31,238 nucleotides of DNA from Steinernema hermaphroditum (taxonomy: Eukaryota; Nematoda; Chromadorea; Rhabditida; Steinernematidae). The stretch is taken from contig JAUCMV010000034.1 of the NCBI GenBank assembly GCA_030435675.1, positions 1-31,238 on the forward strand. The letters are read 5' to 3'. The notes below the pieces were generated by a model. The model was not told where the DNA came from and searched no databases. It was given only the letters and a program-made list of their open reading frames with translations. Position numbers and translations under genes: made by a program. This document shows, piece by piece, positions 1-10,082 of the stretch. Numbering within the stretch: the stretch's first letter is position 1; the number at the start of each line of letters is the position of its first letter.

Positions 1-45
1 CTCGTGCAGTTCTACAAGATCCAATCATAAAAATGCTATGGTACT

Positions 46-218
46 TTGGAGCAGGAGGGTCAGATGCAGAACTCTTTGTATGAACAAGGCCCTATCTGTC
101 TCGAATTGAAAGTTTTGCAGGAAACTAAGATAGTCCACAGTAATCCCAACGGGAATAGGCGCGTTCGATCAGGCTCGTGCAGTTCTACAAGATCCAATCA
201 TAAAAATGCTATGGTACT
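46..218 (+). repeat. Reference monomer (type A, 173 bp) with conserved and variable windows
   Basis: This unit represents type A. Comparing copies across the window shows uneven variation. Nearly invariant blocks are 46-70 (TTGGAGCAGG, TCAGATGCAG), 97-133 (TGTCTCGAATTG to AACTAAGATAG) and 151-179 (GGGAATAGGCG, GTTCGATCAGG, CTCGTG). Variable windows are 71-96 (AACTCTTTG or AGCTCTTTG or AGCTCTTGG or AGCTTTTGG, then GGCCC or GGGCCC), 137-150 (CAGTAATCCC or CAGGAAATCC or CAGTAAATCCC) and 180-205 (GCAGTTCTACAAGATCC or GCAGTAGATCAAGATGG, then GCTATGG or GATATGG). The CpGs sit at 102, 150, 160, 162, 166 and 176, five of them inside 27 bp. A short dyad TCCC-AAC-GGGA spans the end of the second variable window. 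No function is assigned; the uneven conservation could reflect protein binding or the history of amplification. Confidence 0.93.
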
Positions 219-3200
219 TTGGAGCAGGAGGGTCAGATGCAGAACTCTTTGTATGAACAAGGCCCTTTCTGTCTCGAATTGAAAGTTTTGCAGGAAACTA
301 AGATAGTCCACAGTAATCCCAACGGGAATAGGCGCGTTCGATCAGGCTCGTGCAGTTCTACAAGATCCAATCATAAAAATGCTATGGTACTTTGGAGCAG
401 GAGGGTCAGATGCAGAACTCTTTGTATGAACAAGGGCCATGCTGTCTCGAATTGAAAGTTTTGCAGGAAACTAAGATAGTCCACAGGAATCCCAACGGGA
501 ATAGGCGCGTTCGATCAGGCTCGTGCAGTTCTACAAGATCATCAATCATAAAAATGCTATGGTACTTTGGAGCAGGAGGGTCAGATGCAGAACTCTTTGT
601 ATGAACAAGGGCCCTATCTGTCTCGAATTGAAAGTTTTGCAGGAAACTAAGATAGTCCACAGTAATCCCAACGGGAATAGGCGCGTTCGATCAGGCTCGT
701 GCAGTTCTACAAGATCCAATCATAAAAATGCTATGGTACTTTGGAGCAGGAGGGTCAGATGCAGAGCTCTTTGTATGAACAAGGCCCCTAGCTGTCTCGA
801 ATTGAAAGTTTTGCAGGAAACTAAGATAGTCCACAGTAATCCCAACGGGAATAGGCGCGTTCGATCAGGCTCGTGCAGTTCTACAAGATCCAATCATAAA
901 AATGCTATGGTACTTTGGAGCAGGAGGGTCAGATGCAGAACTCTTTGTATGAACAAGGCCCTATCTGTCTCGAATTGAAAGTTTTGCAGGAAACTAAGAT
1001 AGTCCACAAGTAATCCCAACGGGAATAGGCGCGTTCGATCAGGCTCGTGCAGTTCTACAAGATCCAATCATAAAAATGCTATGGTACTTTGGAGCAGGAG
1101 GGTCAGATGCAGAACTCTTTGTATGAACAAGGGCCCTTGCTGTCTCGAATTGAAAGTTTTGCAGGAAACTAAGATAGTCCACAGGAAATCCCAACGGGAA
1201 TAGGCGCGTTCGATCAGGCTCGTGCAGTTCTACAAGATCCAATCATAAAAATGCTATGGTACTTTGGAGCAGGAGGGTCAGATGCAGAACTCTTTGTATG
1301 AACAAGGCCCTATCTGTCTCGAATTGAAAGTTTTGCAGGAAACTAAGATAGTCCACAGGAAATCCAACGAGAATAGGCGCGTTCGATCAGGCTCGTGCAG
1401 TTCTACAAGATCCAATCATAAAAATGCTATGGTACTTTGGAGCAGGAGGGTCAGATGCAGAACTCTTTGTATGAACAAGGCCCTATCTGTCTCGAATTGA
1501 AAGTTTTGCAGGAAACTAAGATAGTCCACAGAGTAATCCCAACGGGAATAGGCGCGTTCGATCAGGCTCGTGCAGTTCTACAAGATCCAATCATAAAAAT
1601 GCTATGGTACTTTGGAGCAGGAGGGTCAGATGCAGAACTCTTTGTATGAACAAGGGCCCTATCTGTCTCGAATTGAAAGTTTTGCAGGAAACTAAGATAG
1701 TCCACAGTAATCCCAACGGGAATAGGCGCGTTCGATCAGGCTCGTGCAGTTCTACAAGATCCAATCATAAAAATGCTATGGTACTTTGGAGCAGGAGGGT
1801 CAGATGCAGAACTCTTTGTATGAACAAGGCCCTATCTGTCTCGAATTGAAAGTTTTGCAGGAAACTAAGATAGTCCACAGGTAATCCCAACGGGAATAGG
1901 CGCGTTCGATCAGGCTCGTGCAGTTCTACAAGATCCAATCATAAAAATGCTATGGTACTTTGGAGCAGGAGGGTCAGATGCAGAACTCTTTGTATGAACA
2001 AGGCCCTATCTGTCTCGAATTGAAAGTTTTGCAGGAAACTAAGATAGTCCACAGTAATCCCAACGGGAATAGGCGCGTTCGATCAGGCTCGTGCAGTTCT
2101 ACAAGATCCAATCATAAAAATGCTATGGTACTTTGGAGCAGGAGGGTCAGATGCAGAACTCTTTGTATGAACAAAGGCCCTATCTGTCTCGAATTGAAAG
2201 TTTTGCAGGAAACTAAGATAGTCCACAGTAATCCCAACGGAGAATAGGCGCGTTCGATCAGGCTCGTGCAGTTCTACAAGATCCAATCATAAAAATGCTA
2301 TGGTACTTTGGAGCAGGAGGGTCAGATGCAGAACTCTTTGGTATGAACAAGGGCCCTATCTGTCTCGAATTGAAAGTTTTGCAGGAAACTAAGATAGTCC
2401 ACAGTAATCCCAACGGGAATAGGCGCGTTCGATCAGGCTCGTGCAGTTCTACAAGATCCAATCATAAAAATGCTATGGTACTTTGGAGCAGGAGGGTCAG
2501 ATGCAGAACTCTTTGTATGAACAAGGCCCTATCTGTCTCGAATTGAAAGTTTTGCAGGAAACTAAGATAGTCCACAGTAATCCCAACGGGAATAGGCGCG
2601 TTCGATCAGGCTCGTGCAGTTCTACAAAGATCCAATCATAAAAATGCTATGGTACTTTGGAGCAGGAGGGTCAGATGCATAACTCTTTGTATGAACAAGG
2701 GCCCTATCTGTCTCGAATTGAAAGTTTTGCAGGAAACTAAGATAGTCCACAGGAAATCCAACGAGAGTAGGCGCGTTCGATCAGGCTCGTGCAGTTCTAC
2801 AAGATCCAATCATAAAAATGCTATGGTACTTTGGAGCAGGAGGGTCAGATGCAGAACTCTTTGTATGAACAAGGCCCTATCTGTCTCGAATTGAAAGTTT
2901 TGCAGGAAACTAAGATAGTCCACAGTAATCCCAACGGGAATAGGCGCGTTCGATCAGGCTCGTGCAGTTCTACAAGATCCAATCATAAAAATGCTATGGT
3001 ACTTTGGAGCAGGAGGGTCAGATGCAGAGCTCTTGGTATGAGCAAGGGCCTTGCTGTCTCGAATTGAAAGTTTTGCAGGAAACTAAGATAGTCCACAGGA
3101 AATCCAACGAGAGTAGGCGCGTTCGATCAGGCTCGTGCAGTTCTACAAGATCCAATCATAAAAATGCTATGGTACTTTGGAGCAGGAGGGTCAGATGCAG

Positions 3201-5784
3201 AACTCTTTGTATGAACAAGGCCCTATCTGTCTCGAATTGAAAGTTTTGCAGGAAACTAAGATAGTCCACAGTAATCCCAACGGGAATAGGCGCGTTCGAT
3301 CAGGCTCGTGCAGTTCTACAAGATCCAATCATAAAAATGCTATGGTACTTTGGAGCAGGAGGGTCAGATGCAGAACTCTTTGTATGAACAAGGGCCCTAT
3401 CTGTCTCGAATTGAAAGTTTTGCAGGAAACTAAGATAGTCCACAGTAATCCCAACGGGAATAGGCGCGTTCGATCAGGCTCGTGCAGTTCTACAAGATCC
3501 AATCATAAAAATGCTATGGTACTTTGGAGCAGGAGGGTCAGATGCAGAACTCTTTGTATGAACAAGGCACTATCTGTCTCGAATTGAAAGTTTTGCAGGA
3601 AACTAAGATAGTCCACGGTAATCCCAACGGGAATAGGCGCGTTCGATCAGGCTCGTGCAGTTCTACAAGATCCAATCATAAAAATGCTATGGTACTTTGG
3701 AGCAGGAGGGTCAGATGCAGAACTCTTTGTATGAACAAGGCCCTATCTGTCTCGAATTGAAAGTTTTGCAGGAAACTAAGATAGTCCACAGTAATCCCAA
3801 CGGGAATAGGCGCGTTCGATCAGGCTCGTGCAGTTCTACAAGATCCAATCATAAAAATGCTATGGTACTTTGGAGCAGGAGGGTCAGATGCAGAGCTCTT
3901 TGTATGAGCAAGGGCCCTAGCTGTCTCGAATTGAAAGTTTTGCAGGAAACTAAGATAGTCCACAGTAATCCCAACGGGAATAGGCGCGTTCGATCAGGCT
4001 CGTGCAGTTCTACAAGATCCAATCATAAAAATGCTATGGTACTTTGGAGCAGGAGGGTCAGATGCAGAACTCTTTGGTATGAACAAGGGCCCTAGCTGTC
4101 TCGAATTGAAAGTTTTGCAGGAAACTAAGATAGTCCACAGGTAATCCCAACGGGAATAGGCGCGTTCGATCAGGCTCGTGCAGTTCTACAAGATCCAATC
4201 ATAAAAATGCTATGGTACTTTGGAGCAGGAGGGTCAGATGCAGAACTCTTTGGTATGAACAAGGGCCCTATCTGTCTCGAATTGAAAGTTTTGCAGGAAA
4301 CTAAGATAGTCCACAGTAATCCCAACGGGAATAGGCGCGTTCGATCAGGCTCGTGCAGTTCTACAAGATCCAATCATAAAAATGCTATGGTACTTTGGAG
4401 CAGGAGGGTCAGATGCAGAACTCTTTGTATGAACAAGGGCCCTATCTGTCTCGAATTGAAAGTTTTGCAGGAAACTAAGATAGTCCACAGTAATCCCAAC
4501 GGGAATAGGCGCGTTCGATCAGGCTCGTGCAGTTCTACAAGATCCAATCATAAAAATGCTATGGTACTTTGGAGCAGGAGGGTCAGATGCAGAACTCTTT
4601 GTATGAACAAGGCCCTATCTGTCTCGAATTGAAAGTTTTGCAGGAAACTAAGATAGTCCACAGTAATCCCAACGGGAATAGGCGCGTTCGATCAGGCTCG
4701 TGCAGTTCTACAAGATCCAATCATAAAAATGCTATGGTACTTTGGAGCAGGAGGGTCAGATGCAGAGCTCTTTGTATGAACAAGGGCCCTAGCTGTCTCG
4801 AATTGAAAGTTTTGCAGGAAACTAAGATAGTCCACAGGTAATCCCAACGGGAATAGGCGCGTTCGATCAGGCTCGTGCAGTTCTACAAGATCCAATCATA
4901 AAAATGCTATGGTACTTTGGAGCAGGAGGGTCAGATGCAGAACTCTTTGTATGAACAAGGCCCTATCTGTCTCGAATTGAAAGTTTTGCAGGAAACTAAG
5001 ATAGTCCACAGTAAATCCCAACGGGAATAGGCGCGTTCGATCAGGCTCGTGCAGTTCTACAAGATCCAATCATAAAAATGCTATGGTACTTTGGAGCAGG
5101 AGGGTCAGATGCAGAACTCTTTGTATGAACAAGGCCCTATCTGTCTCGAATTGAAAGTTTTGCAGGAAACTAAGATAGTCCACAGTAATCCCAACGGGAA
5201 TAGGCGCGTTCGATCAGGCTCGTGCAGTTCTACAAGATCCAATCATAAAAATGCTATGGTACTTTGGAGCAGGAGGGTCAGATGCAGAGCTCTTTGTATG
5301 AGCAAGGCCCCTGCTGTCTCGAATTGAAAGTTTTGCAGGAAACTAAGATAGTCCACAGTAATCCCAACGGGAATAGGCGCGTTCGATCAGGCTCGTGCAG
5401 TTCTACAAGATCCAATCATAAAAATGCTATGGTACTTTGGAGCAGGAGGGTCAGATGCAGAACTCTTTGTATGAACAAGGGCCCTATCTGTCTCGAATTG
5501 AAAGTTTTGCAGGAAACTAAGATAGTCCACAGTAATCCCAACGGGAATAGGCGCGTTCGATCAGGCTCGTGCAGTTCTACAAGATCCAATCATAAAAATG
5601 CTATGGTACTTTGGAGCAGGAGGGTCAGATGCAGAACTCTTTGTATGAACAAGGGCCCTAGCTGTCTCGAATTGAAAGTTTTGCAGGAAACTAAGATAGT
5701 CCACAGTAATCCCAACGGGAATAGGCGCGTTCGATCAGGCTCGTGCAGTTCTACAAGATCCAATCATAAAAATGCTATGGTACT

Positions 5785-5974
5785 TTGGAGAGGGGGGTAG
5801 AGCAGGGGGGTAGAACTCCAGAACTCTTGGTATGAGCAAGGGGGGCCCTAGCTGTCTCGAATTGAAAGTTTTGCAGGAAACTAAGATAGTCCACAGTAAT
5901 CCCAACGGGAATAGGCGCGTTCGATCAGGCTCGTGCAGTTCTACAAGATCCAATCATAAAAATGCTATGGTACT
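5785..5974 (+). repeat. Rearranged 190-bp monomer with three G6 runs
   Basis: This unit is 16-17 bp longer than its neighbours. The normal GAGCAGGAGGGTCAGATG segment is replaced by a G-rich stretch in which GGGGGGTAGA occurs twice, and then the unit rejoins the usual sequence at AGAACTC. Runs of six G lie at 5792-5797, 5805-5810 and 5840-5845; the last enlarges the usual GGGCCC. The pattern resembles a short local duplication plus G-run expansion inside one unit. It is the most abnormal unit in the window apart from the deleted one at 9970. It may be a true mutation or a patch of poor consensus, because homopolymer G runs are error-prone. Downstream, the units return at once to regular 174 bp spacing. 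Confidence 0.85.
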
Positions 5975-8410
5975 TTGGAGCAGGAGGGTCAGATGCAGAG
6001 CTCTTTGTATGAGCAAGGGCCCTAGCTGTCTCGAATTGAAAGTTTTGCAGGAAACTAAGATAGTCCACAGTAATCCCAACGGGAATAGGCGCGTTCGATC
6101 AGGCTCGTGCAGTTCTACAAGATCCAATCATAAAAATGCTATGGTACTTTGGAGCAGGAGGGTCAGATGCAGAGCTCTTTGTATGAACAAGGGCCCTAGC
6201 TGTCTCGAATTGAAAGTTTTGCAGGAAACTAAGATAGTCCACAGTAAATCCAACGGGAATAGGCGCGTTCGATCAGGCTCGTGCAGTTCTACAAGATCCA
6301 ATCATAAAAATGCTATGGTACTTTGGAGCAGGAGGGTCAGATGCAGAACTCTTTGTATGAACAAGGGCCCTATCTGTCTCGAATTGAAAGTTTTGCAGGA
6401 AACTAAGATAGTCCACAGTAATCCCAACGGGAATAGGCGCGTTCGATCAGGCTCGTGCAGTTCTACAAGATCCAATCATAAAAATGCTATGGTACTTTGG
6501 AGCAGGAGGGTCAGATGCAGAGCTCTTTGTATGAACAAGGGCCCTATCTGTCTCGAATTGAAAGTTTTGCAGGAAACTAAGATAGTCCACAGTAATCCCA
6601 ACGGGAATAGGCGCGTTCGATCAGGCTCGTGCAGTTCTACAAGATCCAATCATAAAAATGCTATGGTACTTTGGAGCAGGAGGGTCAGATGCAGAACTCT
6701 TTGTATGAACAAAGGCCCTATCTGTCTCGAATTGAAAGTTTTGCAGGAAACTAAGATAGTCCACAGTAAATCCAACGGGAATAGGCGCGTTCGATCAGGC
6801 TCGTGCAGTTCTACAAGATCCAATCATAAAAATGCTATGGTACTTTGGAGCAGGAGGGTCAGATGCAGAGCTCTTTGTATGAACAAGGGCCCTATCTGTC
6901 TCGAATTGAAAGTTTTGCAGGAAACTAAGATAGTCCACAGGAAATCCAACGGGAATAGGCGCGTTCGATCAGGCTCGTGCAGTTCTACAAGATCCAATCA
7001 TAAAAATGCTATGGTACTTTGGAGCAGGAGGGTCAGATGCAGAACTCTTTGTATGAACAAGGCCCTATCTGTCTCGAATTGAAAGTTTTGCAGGAAACTA
7101 AGATAGTCCACAGTAAATCCCAACGGGAATAGGCGCGTTCGATCAGGCTCGTGCAGTTCTACAAGATCCAATCATAAAAATGCTATGGTACTTTGGAGCA
7201 GGAGGGTCAGATGCAGAGCTCTTTGTATGAGCAAGGGCCCTAGCTGTCTCGAATTGAAAGTTTTGCAGGAAACTAAGATAGTCCACAGGAAATCCAACGG
7301 GAGTAGGCGCGTTCGATCAGGCTCGTGCAGTTCTACAACATCCAATCATAAAAATGCTATGGTACTTTGGAGCAGGAGGGTCAGATGCAGAGCTCTTTGT
7401 ATGAACAAGGGCCCTGCTGTCTCGAATTGAAAGTTTTGCAGGAAACTAAGATAGTCCACAGTAATCCCAACGGGAATAGGCGCGTTCGATCAGGCTCGTG
7501 CAGTTCTACAAGATCCAATCATAAAAATGCTATGGTACTTTGGAGCAGGAGGGTCAGATGCAGAGCTCTTTGTATGAACAAGGGCCCTAGCTGTCTCGAA
7601 TTGAAAGTTTTGCAGGAAACTAAGATAGTCCACAGGTAATCCCAACGGGAATAGGCGCGTTCGATCAGGCTCGTGCAGTTCTACAAGATCCAATCATAAA
7701 AATGCTATGGTACTTTGGAGCAGGAGGGTCAGATGCAGAGCTCTTTGTATGAACAAGGGCCCTATCTGTCTCGAATTGAAAGTTTTGCAGGAAACTAAGA
7801 TAGTCCACAGGAAATCCAACGGGAATAGGCGCGTTCGATCAGGCTCGTGCAGTTCTACAAGATCCAATCATAAAAATGCTATGGTACTTTGGAGCAGGAG
7901 GGTCAGATGCAGAACTCTTTGTATGAACAAGGGCCCTATCTGTCTCGAATTGAAAGTTTTGCAGGAAACTAAGATAGTCCACAGTAATCCCAACGGGAAT
8001 AGGCGCGTTCGATCAGGCTCGTGCAGTTCTACAAGATCCAATCATAAAAATGCTATGGTACTTTGGAGCAGGAGGGTCAGATGCAGAGCTTTTTGTATGA
8101 ACAAGGGCCCTATCTGTCTCGAATTGAAAGTTTTGCAGGAAACTAAGATAGTCCACAGGAAACCCAACGGGAATAGGCGCGTTCGATCAGGCTCGTGCAG
8201 TTCTACAAGATCCAATCATAAAAATGCTATGGTACTTTGGAGCAGGAGGGTCAGATGCAGAACTCTTTGTATGAACAAAGGCCCTATCTGTCTCGAATTG
8301 AAAGTTTTGCAGGAAACTAAGATAGTCCACAGTAATCCCAACGGGAATAGGCGCGTTCGATCAGGCTCGTGCAGTTCTACAAGATCCAATCATAAAAATG
8401 CTATGGTACT

Positions 8411-8756
8411 TTGGAGCAGGAGGGTCAGATGCAGAACTCTTTGTATGAACAAGGCCCTATCTGTCTCGAATTGAAAGTTTTGCAGGAAACTAAGATAGTC
8501 CACAGTAATCCCAGCGGGAATAGGCGCGTTCGATCAGGCTCGTGCAGTTCTACAAGATGCAATCATAAAAATGCTATGGTACTTTGGAGCAGGAGGGTCA
8601 GATGCAGAACTCTTTGTATGAACAAGAGCCCTACTGTCTCGAATTGAAAGTTTTGCAGGAAACTAAGATAGTCCACAGTAAACCCAACGGGAATAGGCGC
8701 GTTCGATCAGGCTCGTGCAGTTCTACAAGATTCAATCATAAAAATGCTATGGTACT
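8411..8756 (+). repeat. Transition monomers between left and middle subarrays
   Basis: Two 173 bp units lie between the A/D-rich left region and the C-rich middle region and carry private substitutions seen rarely or not at all elsewhere. These are CCCAGCGGG instead of CCCAACGGG (near 8512), AGATGCAATC instead of AGATCCAATC (near 8557), AAGAGCCCTACTG instead of the usual AAGGGCCCT form (near 8624), CAGTAAACCC (near 8676) and AGATTCAATC (near 8730). The start of the next unit (8757) carries the first of the continuous run of type-C alleles. The cluster of singletons at a subarray boundary fits units that escaped the homogenisation acting on either side. Confidence 0.7.
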
Positions 8757-9450
8757 TTGGAGCAGGAGGGTCAGATGCAGAGCTCTTGGTATGAGCAAGG
8801 GCCCTGCTGTCTCGAATTGAAAGTTTTGCAGGAAACTAAGATAGTCCACAGTAATCCCAACGGGAATAGGCGCGTTCGATCAGGCTCGTGCAGTTCTACA
8901 AGATCCAATCATAAAAATGCTATGGTACTTTGGAGCAGGAGGGTCAGATGCAGAGCTCTTGGTATGAGCAAGGGCCCTGCTGTCTCGAATTGAAAGTTTT
9001 GCAGGAAACTAAGATAGTCCACAGTAAATCCCAACGGGAATAGGCGCGTTCGATCAGGCTCGTGCAGTTCTACAAGATCCAATCATAAAAATGCTATGGT
9101 ACTTTGGAGCAGGAGGGTCAGATGCAGAGCTCTTTGGTATGAGCAAGGGCCCTGCTGTCTCGAATTGAAAGTTTTGCAGGAAACTAAGATAGTCCACAGT
9201 AATCCCAACGGGAATAGGCGCGTTCGATCAGGCTCGTGCAGTTCTACAAGATCCAATCATAAAAATGCTATGGTACTTTGGAGCAGGAGGGTCAGATGCA
9301 GAGCTCTTGGTATGAGCAAGGGCCCTGCTGTCTCGAATTGAAAGTTTTGCAGGAAACTAAGATAGTCCACAGTAATCCCAACGGGAATAGGCGCGTTCGA
9401 TCAGGCTCGTGCAGTTCTACAAGATCCAATCATAAAAATGCTATGGTACT

Positions 9451-9981
9451 TTGGAGCAGGAGGGTCAGATGCAGAGCTTTTGGTATGAGCAAGGGCCCTG
9501 CTGTCTCGAATTGAAAGTTTTGCAGGAAACTAAGATAGTCCACAGTAATCCAAACGGGAATAGGCGCGTTCGATCAGGCTCGTGCAGTTCTACAAGATCC
9601 AATCATAAAAATGCTATGGTACTTTGGAGCAGGAGGGTCAGATGCAGAGCTTTTGGTATGAGCAAGGGCCCTGCTGTCTCGAATTGAAAGTTTTGCAGGA
9701 AACTAAGATAGTCCACAGTAATCCCAACGGGAATAGGCGCGTTCGATCAGGCTCGTGCAGTTCTACAAGATCCAATCATAAAAATGCTATGGTACTTTGG
9801 AGCAGGAGGGTCAGATGCAGAGCTTTTGGTATGAGCAAGGGCCCTGCTGTCTCGAATTGAAAGTTTTGCAGGAAACTAAGATAGTCCACAGTAATCCCAA
9901 CGGGAATAGGCGCGTTCGATCAGGCTCGTGCAGTTCTACAAGATCCAATCATAAAAATGCTATGGTACTTTGGAGCAGGAG
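9451..9981 (+). repeat. Type-B monomer island in the middle subarray
   Basis: Three full units (9451, 9624, 9797), each 173 bp, carry the AGCTTTTGGTATGAGC allele that otherwise characterises the window beyond 19.6 kb. The unit that follows is cut by the 60 bp deletion before the diagnostic window. Unlike most right-hand B units, these are preceded by GCTATGG rather than GATATGG, and one has CCAAACGGG in place of CCCAACGGG (near 9550). They may be an early form of the B subfamily, or a segment exchanged with the right-hand region before GATATGG became linked to it. Confidence 0.85.
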
Positions 9982-10082
9982 GGTCAGATTAAGATAGTCC
10001 ACAGTAATCCCAACGGGAATAGGCGCGTTCGATCAGGCTCGTGCAGTTCTACAAGATCCAATCATAAAAATGCTATGGTACT
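9970..10082 (+). repeat. Internally deleted monomer (113 bp)
   Basis: The landmark-to-landmark distance falls from 173 to 113 bp. The unit reads normally through GGAGGGTCAGAT (ending at 9989) and then jumps to TAAGATAGTCC, so the AGCTTTTGG and GGGCCC window and the whole TCGAATTGAAAGTTTTGCAG block are missing. I see no microhomology at the junction beyond chance. The register of the array is otherwise preserved, with the next landmark at 10083. It is the only truncated unit in the window, so it could serve as a unique physical landmark. Confidence 0.95.

Larger units (their letters stand above)
1..8756 (+). repeat. Left subarray: mixed type A and D monomers, heterogeneous length
   Basis: About fifty units. 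Of the 50 intervals from 46 to 8757, 15 are 173 bp, 25 are 174, eight are 175, one is 176 and one is 190. Type A (AACTCTTTGTATGAAC, GGCCCTATCTG) dominates the first 5 kb. Type D (AGCTCTTTGTATGAAC or AGCTCTTTGTATGAGC, then GGGCCCTAGCTG or GGGCCCTATCTG) becomes common from about 5.9 kb. The extra bases are nearly all single insertions at short runs: GGCCC to GGGCCC, TTTGTATG to TTTGGTATG, CAGTAAT to CAGGTAAT or CAGTAAATCC. A CAGGAAATCC allele followed by ACGAGAAT, ACGAGAGT or ACGGGAAT recurs sporadically (near 1358, 2752, 3098, 6941, 7290, 7811). One C-like unit (3004) is isolated here. An eight-interval run of exact 174 bp units spans 5975-7366. Real divergence is likely for the linked alleles, but some one-base indels could be long-read consensus errors. 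Confidence 0.9.

Noticed and set aside
47..168. RNA polymerase III A and B boxes (tRNA-derived origin)
   Set aside because: TGGAGCAGGAGG is one mismatch from an A box and GTTCGA matches a B-box core, but they are about 116 bp apart, the B box is otherwise poor, and a TTTT run lies between them.
135..170. CENP-B box
   Set aside because: CGGG and TTCG both occur near the CCCAACGGG block, but not in the order and spacing of the 17 bp CENP-B box on either strand.
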